NCBI GenBank assembly: GCA_013365365.1
Contig: JABVXU010000005.1
Location: 124,001-188,000, forward strand
DNA length: 64,000 nt
From: Cruorifilaria tuberocauda
Lineage: Eukaryota; Nematoda; Chromadorea; Rhabditida; Onchocercidae
Direction: 5' to 3'
This document shows, in pieces, positions 46,988 to 61,500 of the stretch. A model generated the notes under the pieces. The model did no database searches. It was not told where the DNA came from and saw only the letters and a list, made by a program, of their open reading frames with translations. How positions within the stretch are numbered: position 1 is the first letter of the stretch; each line of letters opens with the position of its first letter. The translations under genes and the position numbers were made by a program.

Positions 46988-49712
46988 TCAGCTCTTTAAA
47001 TCTCGTTGTTTCTGTTCACTTAATGCTCTTGACTCATGTATGATAACAGCAAAATGAATACCCTGAAAATATATTTATGACAGAATATAAATCCTTACAT
47101 CTGACTGGTGCTGAAATCATTGTTAGAGAACTAAAGACCAGAATTAAATAGAGCTGTAAACAATAACAATCAATAATAGTTTAGCATTAAATTGTAATTA
47201 GCAAACATATATGTAGACCATAAATTCAATAATCTTCAGAAATGAAAAAACCTGATGAGCGGCTGCACAAACAAAATGACGATTAGCAGTAACAGTAACT
47301 GCCTTGTAATAATCACCGGAACCAAATATTATCTGAAATTAAATAAAGGTATAGATCAGCTACCAGTATAATTTATAAATCTTTAAAAATAACTAATGTC
47401 CAAACAATACAAATAATTGCGGATTTCAATAATGAATAACAGATTATTTGATAGCAAAGTTTAAGTATCTAAAGGTGTTCCAGCATTTAACTTAAAGTAT
47501 TTAAACATTAAGTATTACTAAAGAATTTTAGCAAACATGCAATATTTACTTTAGATCTTTGACTGATTCTATCACTCAATTTTAGTTTAGCTGCTCGTTC
47601 TGATAATTTATCTTCTACTATTTCAACTTTCTCAAATAATTCTTTCGCACGTATTCTCTCCTGTGGTCCTGCCACTGTACTCAAAATTGACCGCACAGAA
47701 TCGTATGCTGTTTGACAAATTATTAATTTTGTATCTGAAAAAAACATATGAAAAATTAAGTATTTACGAAATTTTACGCCAAAACTGAACTAGAATTCAC
47801 ATAAAATCTTAATGGATGCATGTTTATACAAATTTCTCGTCATTATTTACTAAGAAAATAAACGCATTTCTTGATAAGCTACAAATTTTGTTGGAAAATT
47901 CATTAAAAAAGAGAGTAACTATTTGACGGCACTGCATTTCTAAAATTAAAATTTTCCAATATAAATGTTTACAACAATAACAAATGTGAAGCGAAATACT
48001 ATAAGGAGACCTTTAATAGTCTTCAGTAACGGAGGTAGAGCAGGTTTCTTTCTTTCCAGAGCGGCTTGAGCATTTAATAACGGACTGGCATAGTTATAAT
48101 TTGTACCATTTCTATGCGTTAAGGATGAAATTAGAGCAAATACACTACTGATATCAAGATTAATGGTATTTATAACGCAATCTTCTGCTTTTAGACACTC
48201 GTTCTCCAAAAAACATGGTGTACTGTCGTAAATATCATCATCGTCATATGATGGGAAATCAGTTGGCAATTTTACAAATTCGTTAATATTTACCTGAATC
48301 AACAAAAAAGTGTATGAAAACTCCGAGAAAATTTTTGCAAATTCATCATATTATTTGGCACACACAGATAATTATTTGTCAACAAGTTAGCGAAAAGTTC
48401 AAAAAACTGTTGCAATCATAATGCTTATGCGACAGAAGCAAGCAGTAAAATGCGAAAGAAAAAAAATAAAGTTTTGCTACAAGTTAAATAGAGAAAAATT
48501 AAGCCAAACAATTACACCATAATCTGTGATTGAAAAGAGTAGAAGAAATAGTTTTCGATATGATATCCTATAGCTACTATTATAAATTGATGTGCTTACC
48601 ATATCACCAATAACTTCAATCCCAAGTGATTCAAGTTTATACTGCAGCAAGTCTGGAACACCATGCACGAATTCAAATATTATTTTTGGCACTTTGAAGA
48701 AATGGGGATGATTTCGAGCTATCTAAATATATTTTATAGGAAGAAAACGAAAATTTAATTCACCGGTTCTCAATTTCGTTAAAATACAATATAATAAAAC
48801 CCATATTAACGAAAAAATCTCACTTCAATATAATCTTGTGCTTGCTTAATGACGGAACGATTAGAACTTCCACTAGCACCAATAAAATCCATAGCGAGAC
48901 CCCGAACATTTCTGGATATCACTTTTATCTTTAATGAAATATTTTAAGGAAAAAGATTATATAGTAAAATTTGGGAATAAAAGGACACAATTAAGAACAT
49001 AACGCAAAGTGGCAAATTTTCCAAATAAGTAGCTTTATAAAAAATGTTTTAAAAAAATCACCCATATAGAACCATCATTTGCGATTAAGTCAACTTCCAG
49101 TTTTGATTTCCTGAAAAATATATGTGAGCACATACACAACAGGCACGAACATGTGAAAAATAGAATGCTTGAGTTATTTAAATTTTCCTATCCTCGATTT
49201 ATTAAGATATTTTGCTATGAATGCTAGGATATGTTCATACAGATTTTATATCGCAGTTTTTTACAATCTTTCTTAAATATTAACACTGTCACCAACATGT
49301 CTATTTGAATATTTGAAATAATAAGTAGAATACCTCTGCGATATTGAAAAGCTTTTGTAAAAGGCACAACAAGAATGTTTCTTTGCCACATTAAGCAAGC
49401 CTTGAAGATGAGTTATATTACTAGTATCCAAATATTTCCTCAATTCACTGGCCGATAGATTTTTTAACTATAAATGCAATAAGATATGGAATTGAATGCC
49501 TTATATTCATTTAGAAATAACATTAATTAATATGGATAACTTACGGAAGTCAAAAAATTCATTTCATTTTTCAATTTTTTTTTGTATTTTCCAATGCCTT
49601 CCATATCATGGAAAAAAACGTCAGCTTCAAGCAGCAACGACTCAACATCATGGATTTTATTCTGCCAGATTTGTTTTGGATCGTCAGTACTGTCGGACAG
49701 CTCAACGAACAT
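46988..49712 (-). CDS. C7orf25/UPF0415 family protein (DUF1308)
   Basis: Nine exons (minus strand): 49545-49712, 49334-49467, 49062-49110, 48824-48928, 48600-48722, 48011-48293, 47550-47734, 47252-47332 and 46988-47062, giving 400 residues (human C7orf25 is 421). It follows that family along its length: a helical N-terminus, LEVDLIANDGSIWIKVISRN, VPKIIFEFVHGVP, NLDISSVFALIS, AYDSVRSILSTVAGPQERIR, and a conserved end, IIFGSGDYYKAVTVTANRHF then FAVIIHESRALSE. The biochemical function is not established; the C-terminal part recalls PIN-like nuclease folds, which is only an inference. The start at 49712 was chosen because it matches the family length; the frame is open up to an acceptor at 49786 (TTGCTAG), which may be the spliced-leader site. 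Confidence 0.88.
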
Positions 49713-49785
49713 CGACCTAAAATAGTGAAATGGATGAAGTTTTCGAAACACATCCTCAGTTTCCTCACGATTTATTTTTTCCAAC

Positions 49786-50879
49786 CTAGCAACAATTAAG
49801 AAAAGTTAAACACAATACGCTATGAATTATTTCTTCCCCTTTATCGTAAATTTACATGCCTACTAGTTATATCGTAGTTCTTGAGAAAAGAAATAGTTGC
49901 AATTTATAGGAAACAATTCAAGAAGTTGTTTTCTGATTCACCAGTTGGAGATTTTGTTTTTTGAGTATTATTAACCTTCCAGTTTGTTTCAATTTCTAAC
50001 GACCATTTAAGACTGATATTCGTCGGGCCGTCTAACAATACTGAGAATTCAAAACAATAAAATGCCTCACCAGGTTGTTATCAACTTTCGACGGACAGCT
50101 AAGTTCCTTACTTATAGTCTTCCTTCTTCGCAAAAAAACTTTTGTTAGCAGTTCTTCTAATAAATGAGTTGTTGATGATAATTGTTTTCTGTACTTTAAG
50201 ATTCAGTTTAAGCTCAAATAAAAATATTTCCTCTCCATTTCCTTATCCTAAATAACAGTAAGTTATTAGACATAAATATAAAGTGATAAACACAATTAAT
50301 AGATATAAAGTGACAAACATAAATTAAAATAATATGTATATGTAAATAAAAACAATATGTAATAATAATATGTATAAAATAATAATAATAACAAAATTTA
50401 TGTAAAAATATATCACTATAATAGCAAGCTACAAATTTCAACAGTTCAGAAACCACAAGAACAACTACACAGATTCATTGAAATCAATCGATTGCTCATG
50501 TTCAATATTCAAATATAAACTGGTATAATGCTGTGAACGAATCTGATACAAATCAAACATCGATCGGACTGTTTGCTAATAGAGTTTGTTATGCAGAGCA
50601 TTAGAACAATACCAGACGAAAAGAAAGTACCATCAACAGCAAATTTTCAATTAGAACTACCAATAAAAAAAGTACTAAATCTGCATGACAATTTACTGTA
50701 CAGTGAAAAATTACACTTATTCAGAATGTTACCAAAATTTTATACTGTACAAAGCGATTTATAGAAACTATTTGAATGAAAGTATTGAAATAAGTGATAT
50801 CAACAGCCTATGCTTACAAATGATAAACAAACAAAAAGTTAAATCAAAATTAATACAAAAAAGATCAAGAAATATAAGA
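49786..50879. other. Intergenic, C7orf25-like to LRR1
   Basis: Between two minus-strand genes. It contains an A/T-rich stretch with repeated AATAATATGT-like words (about 50320-50400). The plus-strand frames here are AT-rich noise. No gene supported. Confidence 0.5.
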
Positions 50880-53735
50880 TTATATCACCTCCATATCTTG
50901 CAAAATCACATCATAGTGAGTTCGTGAAACTGCTTGAAATGCCAAAGATCGTACGTCATCGACATGATACTGGAAAAAACAGAAATTCTAGTAGAAATTT
51001 TTCGGCCACGACCAGACATCTTTAATCAAAACTAATAAAAGTTAAAATATAAAAATGCGAGTGCTGCAAATTGGAAGAGACTTTAGGTTGTATTGTTTAT
51101 GCGCACCAAACGCAATCAGATGGATGACGCAATCACCAAACGCAGTTGAATGCTTCTTCGACCTTATTTATAATGATACATTTAGCATCTAATGGCCTGA
51201 TTATTTAGATTAATGAATAACATAAACATACTCTTGCAGCAACAATACTAGCGGGATAAAATCTATAGTTTCTTCCAGATTTACTTCTACAATTCCGAAC
51301 TGCATTTTGTATCATTTTACGCAATGAATGAGGTAGAGAATTTATATTGATTCTGCAAAATTTTAATAGTTATAGAGCTTTTTTTCTTATATATTTGGAT
51401 TTCTCTTACTCAAACACCCTGAATTTTTTATTTCCACTGTGTATCCATGACTATTATAAATAAATGAATGAAATATTCTTAATGAATCTCGATAAAGAAA
51501 TATTTTTTTGCACTAACCTACAATTTAAAACAGTAGCAGCGGCGTATTCGAATAGAGTGCCAACCCTAACCACTGCCTTGTCTGTTTGAAGTAACTGGTT
51601 AAGAGTATCTTGTACTGCTAATTTTTCATTATCATTGTAAGCAGTCACATCAATCATTTCAAGTGAGAGATCCTTTATTTCAGAAGGTAAGAATTTTAAT
51701 TTATTCCAACTAATATCCAAACATTTTAACTTTATCAAATTGTTTATCTGAAAAAAGATTCGAAATTTTTAATTTGGCTTAAGTTAAGAAAGGGAAAAAC
51801 AAAAACACTTCGTATAAAATATAATTTTACCAAAAAAATGCAAACTTCTTTACTCAGCCAAGGGAACATCTGAACTCAAGCAAGCTAACAAAAAAATCGA
51901 AAAATAGCAAAATAGCAAATTCACTTAGTGAAGAATATCTGAACTCATTTTCTCAATTATTTCAATATTCTAATTAATTTGTTCCAACTTAAATCCCGTT
52001 TCACGTTTCGAAATGTCCTACAGCGATAAACACGAAATTCTCAGGAATTATCATTTCAATAAATAAACTAATAAGGCTCATGATAGCTTCTGCCTGTCTA
52101 ATGATATGGTTAACTTTAAAAAACGTACAGTTCGTGGCAATTCCTCAATCTTGTTATGACTAAGACGTAGATGAGTCATTTTTGGGAAGCGTGTACAGCA
52201 CGGCGATAAATAAGAGATCTGATTGCTCGATAAATCGAGTGACAACAAATTTTCTGGTATAGCATTCCATAAATCATCCTGGAAAGTTGTTCACTTATGA
52301 CAAGAAAAAATTCTATTACAACTTTTTTTGTTCAGAAACTTAATTTTGACTAAACTTTTATAAAAGCATTGAATTCTTGCTCATGAGAAGTACCAGCTTA
52401 AATTCTGTTATAGTATTATGCAACATAAAGTTACCGAAAAATGTTGTATTTCGTTATCGGCAAGCACAAGCACTTTAAGATGTTGTAATCGAACAATATT
52501 TAGGAATTTAATTCCAAAAGAATCTGATTTACCAAGCTTATTACCCCTGAGATCAAGTACTTGAAGAGAAGTAGCTCCAAACCAACGACTATCAACAGCA
52601 ACCAAACCAATGTTTGACATTATCAATTCCTGTAGCTTCCATAATTTTGAATATTTACATTTGATGATACAAAGTTTATAAAGAAACATATTACAAACGG
52701 CAGAAATTGCAATAGTATTGCTCCTTAAACTATAACTTCTAAAAAATTTAGAAATAACGCCCTACTAGTAAATAAGGCGAAAATCCCAATTTATGTTCAT
52801 TATATTGCTTCCTACTGGCCACAATCAGCCTTCTTCTTTGAAATGAGGCGAAACTAGACGATATAACTTTTTTGCTATCCTCTAGGACAATTTCTTCACC
52901 TTCTAATATCTTCTGCACCTTTGAAATGAAATTACGAAGTGCAGGAACTGCTGCCTGAAAAAACTAATTTAAAATTTTAGTTCAAAATTTTTTCCTAGAA
53001 GTTTCTTTTCAAAAATCTCTCTTTTCGTCTTCAGCTTTTAACTATCATACAGACTGCTCGTCACTCCCGACATCCAACCTTATTAATAACACAAACTTAT
53101 ACGGCTTTCAGAAAAGATAAACAATAAACATCAGGCTGATTATTAATTGGCTATCTAACTTCGAGACAATTAAAAACATTATTTCTTTGAAATACTAGAA
53201 CCTGAAAATTGTCTCTTTTCAAAGCAATGTTGTTCAGTATATATGTAACAACATGAAACATATTATTACCTCTTTTATACAAATTAAGACTGATGGATTG
53301 TTCATTTCTATCGTAACAGATCCGAACCGCATTTTTGTTGAATGAATTCGCCTAACACTTCTTTTGGTAATCTATAAGTAAATTCAGCCAAAATAATTAA
53401 ACATATACCGGATATGAAACTGACATGAAATAAAATCGACATGGAAAATATTATAATGATTCATTACGTTTGTATAGCAAATTAAGCATTAAGAACAATC
53501 AACAAATCATATAAAACAAATACTGAGCATAGATTAAAACAAAAATTTTAACCATATAACTCACATTGAAAACTCTCCCATTTCTGTTTCGAGGAGTAGT
53601 TACAACCAATTCACACTCGCCTATTTTACTAAGTTTTCGACTTCTCAGAATCAGAATTCCTTTGCTATACCGCTGCCGTAATTCAGAAGTGGGCAGAGTG
53701 CTCGAATTAATTAACACACTGCATTGCATATGCAT
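50880..53735 (-). CDS. lrr-1: LRR1 leucine-rich-repeat ubiquitin-ligase receptor
   Basis: Eight exons (minus strand): 53565-53735, 53270-53371, 52766-52954, 52435-52635, 52129-52278, 51518-51747, 51232-51352 and 50880-50969, giving 417 residues (human LRR1 is 414). The N-terminal domain, MHMQCSVLINSSTLPTSELR to NNPSVLICIKEAA, matches LRR1 and is followed by the linker RRLIVASRKQYNEHKLGFSP and leucine-rich repeats: LQVLDLRGNKLGK, LKVLVLADNEIQHF, LLSLDLSSNQISYL, MTHLRLSHNKIEELP and LKCLDISWNKLKFLPSEIKD. LRR1 is the substrate receptor of Cullin-2 ligases, which unload the CMG helicase at the end of DNA replication and, in C. elegans, act in germline proliferation. The C-terminal 90 residues differ from the vertebrate form (no Cys pairs). 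The exon 3 donor (CTA|GTAGGG) is weak. A second ATG lies 6 bases downstream of the chosen start. Confidence 0.9.
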
Positions 53736-55560
53736 TGCGTACCAAGCGATAAATACCAACTCAAAATAACACCTTCTAAAAGTAAAGTCACATTACAACT
53801 ATGGAAAGCAATTTAATAAAATAAAGATCTCAGGTAAATATGAATGATAGTTTAGCTGCAAGGAGAGAAAGAATATCTCTTTAATTCCATCATCACACCT
53901 GCTCCTTCATATTTGAAAACGAAAATCTCATGTTGGGAGCTCGAAGTTACATACATACTTGAGACCTTAACCTTAACAAAAACTATAATTCATGAATATA
54001 TGATTATGATTAATTAGAAACTAACTTGGTATTATGATGTTTTTATAGAATTTTGGTTTGGAAGATTTTATTTAAAGTGATGAAACACATTTAACACCAT
54101 GAAAAAAAAATTCTCAGCGAGCTACAGCAAAGATATGAATCGGAAATTGAATAAACTATACAAGTAGAGGTACGGATCAGCAGGAATAATCCTAGTCTGA
54201 GTTTATTTCGATAGAAAATCTCCTCTGGGAATTCTCTAACTGACATGTTGCTCTATGAAACATTCAACATACCGATATGAACATACTCTGATAAAGGCTA
54301 CTCGTCACCATAATCTCATATAAAATATTTGAATGGGAAAATTCATCACAACTTCGCACACTATTAAATAAATGAAATCATATGTATTTCTCTGATGAAC
54401 AATTTCTGAATTAGAAAAATTAAGGCCAATGGCAATGAATCTTAAATTAATTATGACTTCTTATTTTCATCATAGTTGAGTTCAGGAAAAAAGTACGAAC
54501 ACTCATGATTAACTTAATAAGACCCTTAGGATCTTAGGAAATACCTAGCATATTGTTTTTATATCGGTATCAAAGATAAATTCGACGTGAACGAACTTAA
54601 TCCAAATAATTTCTGCATAAAACTGATAATCGAAATTACTCAAATGGTCACATTTGTACATTCTATGTTTTAAAATGACTTATGAAATAAACAATACACC
54701 ATACATAACTGCAAAACTTATCTTTTCCTTATTTTCAATCAAAATTTCCATAAATAATATTCTAAAAATGAATTGCTGTAAACTACTGCTCGCAGATATG
54801 ATATAAGGAAGCGGAATAGAATATAAGCATTACTAATTCCGTCCTATTTATATCTACATATTTATATTTATATCTAATGAGAAATGTATGAAACTGATAT
54901 ATAAATATCTGTACATACTTCCCCATGAATATACATTTATCAAAAAAAAGCCATCAAATGACCAGTCGAAATTCGATAATTTAATAAGCACAAGCTTTTA
55001 TTAAAAAAAAATTTCCAGTGGTTAAAAGAATATATGAAACATACCACAAAGAATGAAAATTTTGAAACGACAGAATGTAATACATGGAAAGCTCCTTTGG
55101 CAATGTTTCCTCATTTGGCGCGTTAGCAAAAAGCTCCAAAATAATTTTAAAATGTTTTGAACAGAGTCGTAATTTTAAAAGTAACAGATAGTTTCAAAAC
55201 ATGCCACCTCCTATCTGAATTCTGATTCAAAACTTACGCGCCTGACAATTTAGATATCACATTTAAGTCCAAGTTTATCGACAGTAGAAAATATTGACAG
55301 TAGAATGTGAAAGGATGAAAGATATGAAACTGCATAAAACTGAAAGAGTTTGAAAGTAGTTGAAGTGAAATGTTATTTTCAAAATACCTAATTATGTTTA
55401 AATCAAAGCCGTTACGATAAACTAAGAAAAGATAAAAAACAATATCAACAAAACAAGAACACCAGTTAGACTTCCCACTTTTCTATTAAGTCAAACAATC
55501 TATAATTTATTATGGCCTCTATGAACTGCTTAAGATGATACCAGCAGCTTTTTTATATTA
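53736..55560. other. Intergenic, LRR1 to GM130
   Basis: About 1.8 kb between two minus-strand genes, so it should contain the GM130 3' UTR and the LRR1 promoter. No open frame, repeat or RNA gene supported. Confidence 0.55.
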
Positions 55561-58500
55561 TCATAAATTGATTAATTTCCCACGACATTCGCTGCAGTGT
55601 AAATTAGGACTGCAAGGTGCAAGTGTTCTTGCGCGCTCCAGATCCTGGAAAAAATAATGAAAGCGAAGTATTTTTTTGAAACTTTTCTTTTTGAAGCGGT
55701 AAACCTTCCTCACAAAGACAACTTTTCAATTTATTCACTAGTTCTCAAGTAGATATCTTCCACTCATCAATAAAACGAACATTTTTTCGTTAAAATTCTT
55801 TTTACACTGATGAATAACTAACATATAGATGCAGCACAAACCAATTTCAACTGTCAGCAATTAAAAATTAGGAAAGTTCTTTTTTGCAGTACCGGCTGTT
55901 ATTTTTATACCATAAAAGATTAAACTGTCACCTGCAACTCTGATATCAAATTTAAAATCCTCTGCACACCGACATCGTCATCAGCATTATTTTCCGAAAT
56001 ATTTTGTGCGACTTTATTTCTGGAGATATCTGTAATGGAATATATTAATTTATTCGCTATATGGAACAAATACATCGCATTTTAATTCATTTTAGAAAAG
56101 TGAATTACAGCTTACCAAAATTATGCTTTTTATTATTAAACTCACTTGAGTCAATACAGGAATCTGGACTGCTGGGAACAAGTAATTTTGAAGCATCAAT
56201 AACTGTCTCCTCATCACCAGAGAATTCATTCTCAGTACCGTGACTAAAAAATATCATAAATAAAAAAGTAACAAACATCAATATCCTGAAAAGCATTCAG
56301 AAAGATTTGCAATTTACCTCTGGACATTCCGTAAACGTTTTGATAATCCATTACAATTGTTTAACATTTCTTTTTCATCTCCATAAATATGCAACAGACC
56401 TTTTTTTGATAGCAGCTCTATCAAGACTTTTTGTAATTCGTTCAGCTTTTGCTGAAAAAATTAAGGCTAGTCAATTAGATATGATACTTAAAATTCAAAG
56501 AAGATGATTCACAAGCAAAATTACAGTGTAAAAGGGTTATTATAAGTAATATCAAAGCAGTTCCGACATCAAATATCATTTTTACAAAATAAAATCAAAG
56601 AATAAACTTGAACAAATGGACCGTTATACCAACCGTGAAATTCTTGAAAATATTAATTTATTTGATTGTTTACTCAAGCTTTATTTAGGAAAAAATTAGA
56701 AAAAGCAGTGATTACCTGCATCTGCTCCTTCTCGAAAGCTAATTTTGCAACTGCCTCTTCTCTTTCGCGCATCCTCTCATTGATTTTTTTTCTCTGATGT
56801 TGATATAAAGTCACATAGTCACCTGCAACAATTGAAAAATGAATGGATATCAGTTTACCATCGCTCCAATTGATTACCAGCATTTAACGTGATCAATTAT
56901 CTACACACCGATAGTATCATTTTCAGTCTCTAATTGCATCACAATATGTTGCAATTGTTCCTTTTCTTCGGCAAGATCTGCGATTTGTCGCATCGCTCGA
57001 GTAAAACGAGCCTCCAGTTCTGTCCAAGCCAGTGGTTTTTCTTTTATCGAAGGTGCTAAAATACATAATTTTGAAAAATTAAAAAAATCATTCTATGCCC
57101 TTAGAAGATAATACATTCTCTGTTCTGAATTGTGATACGACCTAAGAGCTCAGACGAAATAAATTTTGCAGCTTTTCGACATTAATTGTAAATTACTTCT
57201 AGAAACATTCATAAATCAACCTTCTAGCTGTTTTACAACATCACCATTTGCCCAAACAGGCGATATAGTATCGGACTGAGAGGATGAAGGAGTAATATTA
57301 CTTAGCAGCGATGCATTATTTAATTTCTCTTGGAGTATGCTAACATCATTCCGCAATTGCTCATTCTCAAGAGAAAGTGTATTGATCCTAAAACAGCAGT
57401 CATCACTTAATTTGAGCATTATTAGTGATTTCAAAGATTGGAAGAAAAATTATTCAGTTAGTGAACTTTAATTAGTAAAGTATATTAAAAGGACCCAGTG
57501 TAAATTTTAAAGTTCATTACATTTACAACTTCATGTGAATTTAAACATAATTAATATATGAGAATGGGCATTATAAAACAATACCTCTCAACTGCTTGTC
57601 CCAATTCAACGTGTATGTTATTCTGATTTTCGTCTTCAGAATTCTGTTCCATTATTCTAAAATAAAAGAAAAGATGATCATAATGAACCACACTTTTGAA
57701 GATCATGATTGGGAGCGTTTCTGAATATAAAATGCAAAAAAACATATATTTCAAAAACATATGCACTATTAATAAACAATTTTAGTGACTCAGCATACCT
57801 TCGTAATTCCTCGTTCTCCTGCATTACTCGTCTATGATCAAGCCTTAATTCATCCAAAACCATTCTAACATTGGCTAATTCTACTTCAGTATGTGCATGA
57901 GTATCTTCTGTGTGCGAAAGTGATACATCTCTTTCATAGCACTCAGAAACCGATGGAGTTGAAATAGTCTGGAATGTGCTAATCCAAAAGTTACGAAGTT
58001 TAAAAGTTGTAAGTTGCGCATTTAAATGATTTTTGAACTCGCTGAAAGTATAGAGCAAAACTAATGCTATCATTATTCTTGAAAGACTGTTAGCCGAATA
58101 TCGCGGTAAATCGGTCCCCAAGACTAAAGATGTAAACGTTCAACTGAAATCATGACTTATTATGCTTAGACACTGAGCATTCAGGCAACTCTCGTAAAAG
58201 AGTGCGACGAGAACAGTAACTGAGGTAAAGAAATTGGGTTCTGCCCTTTACATTTAACAAATCATATTCTGTTTACCTCATCACGATCTCGTGAATCAAC
58301 ATATTGAATATGTTGCTGTTCTTGATATGCATAACCATTAGGCATCATTGGAGCTGTTAACGAATCAACGTTTTTACTATCAAAAGATTGACCGGAAAGC
58401 CGATTCAACTCATTTCTTAACTGACCAACTAGATGCAACGCACTCAGTCGCCCGCTTTCTCTCTCCATGCTTTCCTGAACCATAATTTAGTGTTTTCTAT

Positions 58501-61500
58501 GTTCCAAAATTATTATCTACACAGTGTAAGCAGTTTGCTAACTTTATTACGATCTTCTATACTCTATTGAAAAAATAGCAAACATAATTTGATTCACAAC
58601 AATTCTGATTAGTTATGGATTAATATCATATATCACTTTTAAATTAATAACTTCTTGAAGTCAGAGGAATTATGAACATGATAAAAACTGTTACTTGTGT
58701 AACCAATATCAATTTATCCTGCAGCTCGACCAACTGCTCCTTCAATTCTCGATTCTGTTTAATAGCTCTTGAAACAGTAGCTTTTTCATTCTGCAGCTGT
58801 TCTGATAGTGAAAGTGCTCCCTTAATTTGAATTTGTTTGAATGAATATAGCTTAGAGCATGCGTGATTATTTTTAAAATACTAAACCAACCTCCGTATAT
58901 TTTTGCTGCTCCTCTGCAAGTGAACGAGCTCTTGAAAGCGATCCTTTAACCAAATCCAACTCAGCAGTTTTTTCCATCAATTTTGATTTCTACAAATAAA
59001 AATAATCGGCATTCGAGTTGCAAAATTAATAGTGTGTTTATTTAACAAGTTTATATTTATACGTCACTTGTTTGCAAACACAATGTTTGTTGATATATTC
59101 GAGTTTTTGGTTTTCTCTATGATCTCAAAGTAAAAACTAAAAACTTAATATAGACAGAGTATGAATAAATGAATAATTAAACGAGACAAAAATAAGAAAT
59201 TTAGGGACGTGGACGAATAGTCACATGTGAATCAATAAGCTCAGTGAAATACTATAGAAAAAGACTGAATTTTGTAAAAAGAACCTCATCATTAAGCGCA
59301 GAAGAAAGCGTAATAACTTCTTGTTCCTTATTCATAAGTTTTGCCTTCAATTCCTCAATTAGCTGTTTCGCTCCCTGATATTCATTTTCTGTTTCAATCA
59401 ATTTATTTTGCACTTTCTGCAGCTCGACCAAATTCTAATGTTTAAAAAAATTCACAGTCTTAGATTATAGAAGACAAAAGAATTATGAAAGTCATATACT
59501 ATTTTCCCAGTTTTAAATACATATTGCTATTACAGACTGTATTATGTAAATTGCATCATGAATCACATATTGTATCATGTAAAAAATCAAAAAATGTTAT
59601 CAAAACTAAATACATTATTCGAACACTTTTTACATTATTCAAAAGAAAAAAAAACTAACCACAGCATATCTGTTATCGTCATTTACTAAATTTGTTTTAT
59701 CAATTGTCTGTAGCATTTCTATTTGATTTTCTAAGGTGTTCACTTTTGATTGCAAAACTAGTTTTTCATTTGACATTTCCTCCAACTGTAAAAAAAAAAC
59801 TATATTTATTTACAGATTTTATTTATTTCAAATTGCATTTTTAACCAGAAGTTCTCTAATTAATTATTGAATTTCCGTAAAGTTCGCCATTTTAATCATT
59901 ATAGTTCTACCTTTGCACTCATTTGTACGATATTCTGATTCAGTTGCGTTCCATACAATTCATAACGCTCCCGTGCTAGTTGTGCTTCTTTTTTCCACTT
60001 TTCTGTCTCAGCTGCTGTTCTTACCAGTTCACTCTTCAGTTGCTCAATTTCGTCTACAGTACATATATTATTTATATATATAAAGAATCAGCAAAGCTAG
60101 AAATTTCTGAATAAAAAACTACAAGGATGACCATTTTAACAATTTGCAAAAACAGAAAATAGAAAATATTATAAAAAATCGATCACATGACCTCATATAG
60201 GATGGGAAGAAGCTTACCATTAAGATTTCCAGCATCATTTTCTATTCGAATAGTCTCACCCGTGTAAGCCCCTAACTGACGAAGATAAATATCCTTCATC
60301 TTTAACTGTTTGTGTGCTTCATCAAGCTCTGCTTGAGCAGCTTCCACTTCCTTCATGCAGATTTTCAATCGTTCCTAAACCTTTTGCTAACTTTAAAAAT
60401 ACATGCATGGTAATTAGATTTTAACAATCATTACACTACATTAATAATGGAGTTAAAACAATTTTCGACTCAATAATTCAAGAAATTCTATAAATTTAAG
60501 GTATTACGACACATAATTTCAGTAAGTTACTGCTATCCTAAGACACCAGAAAATTGAAAAACTGAAAAAAAACTCAGCATACCAATCACCATTAATGAGC
60601 AACAAAGTCCGCCAACATCAAATTATAAAAAATGTATTCATTTCCTCAACTATTTTGTGATAATGAAGATTCAAATCATAAATTAGTCACATTTCAAAAG
60701 CTTTAAGAAAAATATTGTCACATGGAAGTAAATATGAGCTATCTACAAAAACAAACCTTAGCGTCGTCCCGATCTTGCTGCATATGAAGTATTTTCGTTT
60801 GCCAGCTTACTGCTTCTTGTCGACCATTTTCTGATTCTTCTACTTGTTTTTGCACAAAATTACTCAGTGAATCGATTTTTTTATGTAATGATGAAATTTC
60901 AGCCTCCAATGATGCAATAAGCGAGGTTTTCTCACGTACCTCCGTCTGGCACAGAACATTAATTATCAGGGGGTTAATTAACTCCATAAAAATAGCTACT
61001 AAAATAACTCTTTTCCTTTCAACAAATGGATTAATTAAGCTAATAATAATTTGAATGACATAAAATTACAAACCGTAAGACTGTGAATTTGTTTATTTCG
61101 ATCTACGACTAACTCGTTTTTTTGCCTTAACTGCTGCTGTAAAGCTGTCTTCTCTTTGACAACAACACTCATTGCCTGAAAACTATTAATTTTAAGACCC
61201 GTAGTTGTGATTCGCATCTTAAATACACCAAAATGTAATTAAACAACTTCATATAAAAAAGGAACAAAACTGTTTGCAAATGAATGAGCTGCGTTTGTAA
61301 AGCGGATCCACCTGAGTCGCCATTTTTGATACATTCACTGAGCTTTGTGTAAGCGGCATGAATTTGTGAGTAATGCCCAACCTAAAAGAACTCATATGTA
61401 AATAAAACGAATGAATTATCGAAATGCAATATCATCTTGTATTCAGAAAATCGCTTATCTAAGTGACAACATAGCCTTCTGAAATTGTTGAAATCTTCCA

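Noticed and set aside
49496..49799. Plus-strand frames opposite the C7orf25-like gene
   Set aside because: They mirror a coding exon of the minus strand; no splice sites or family match.
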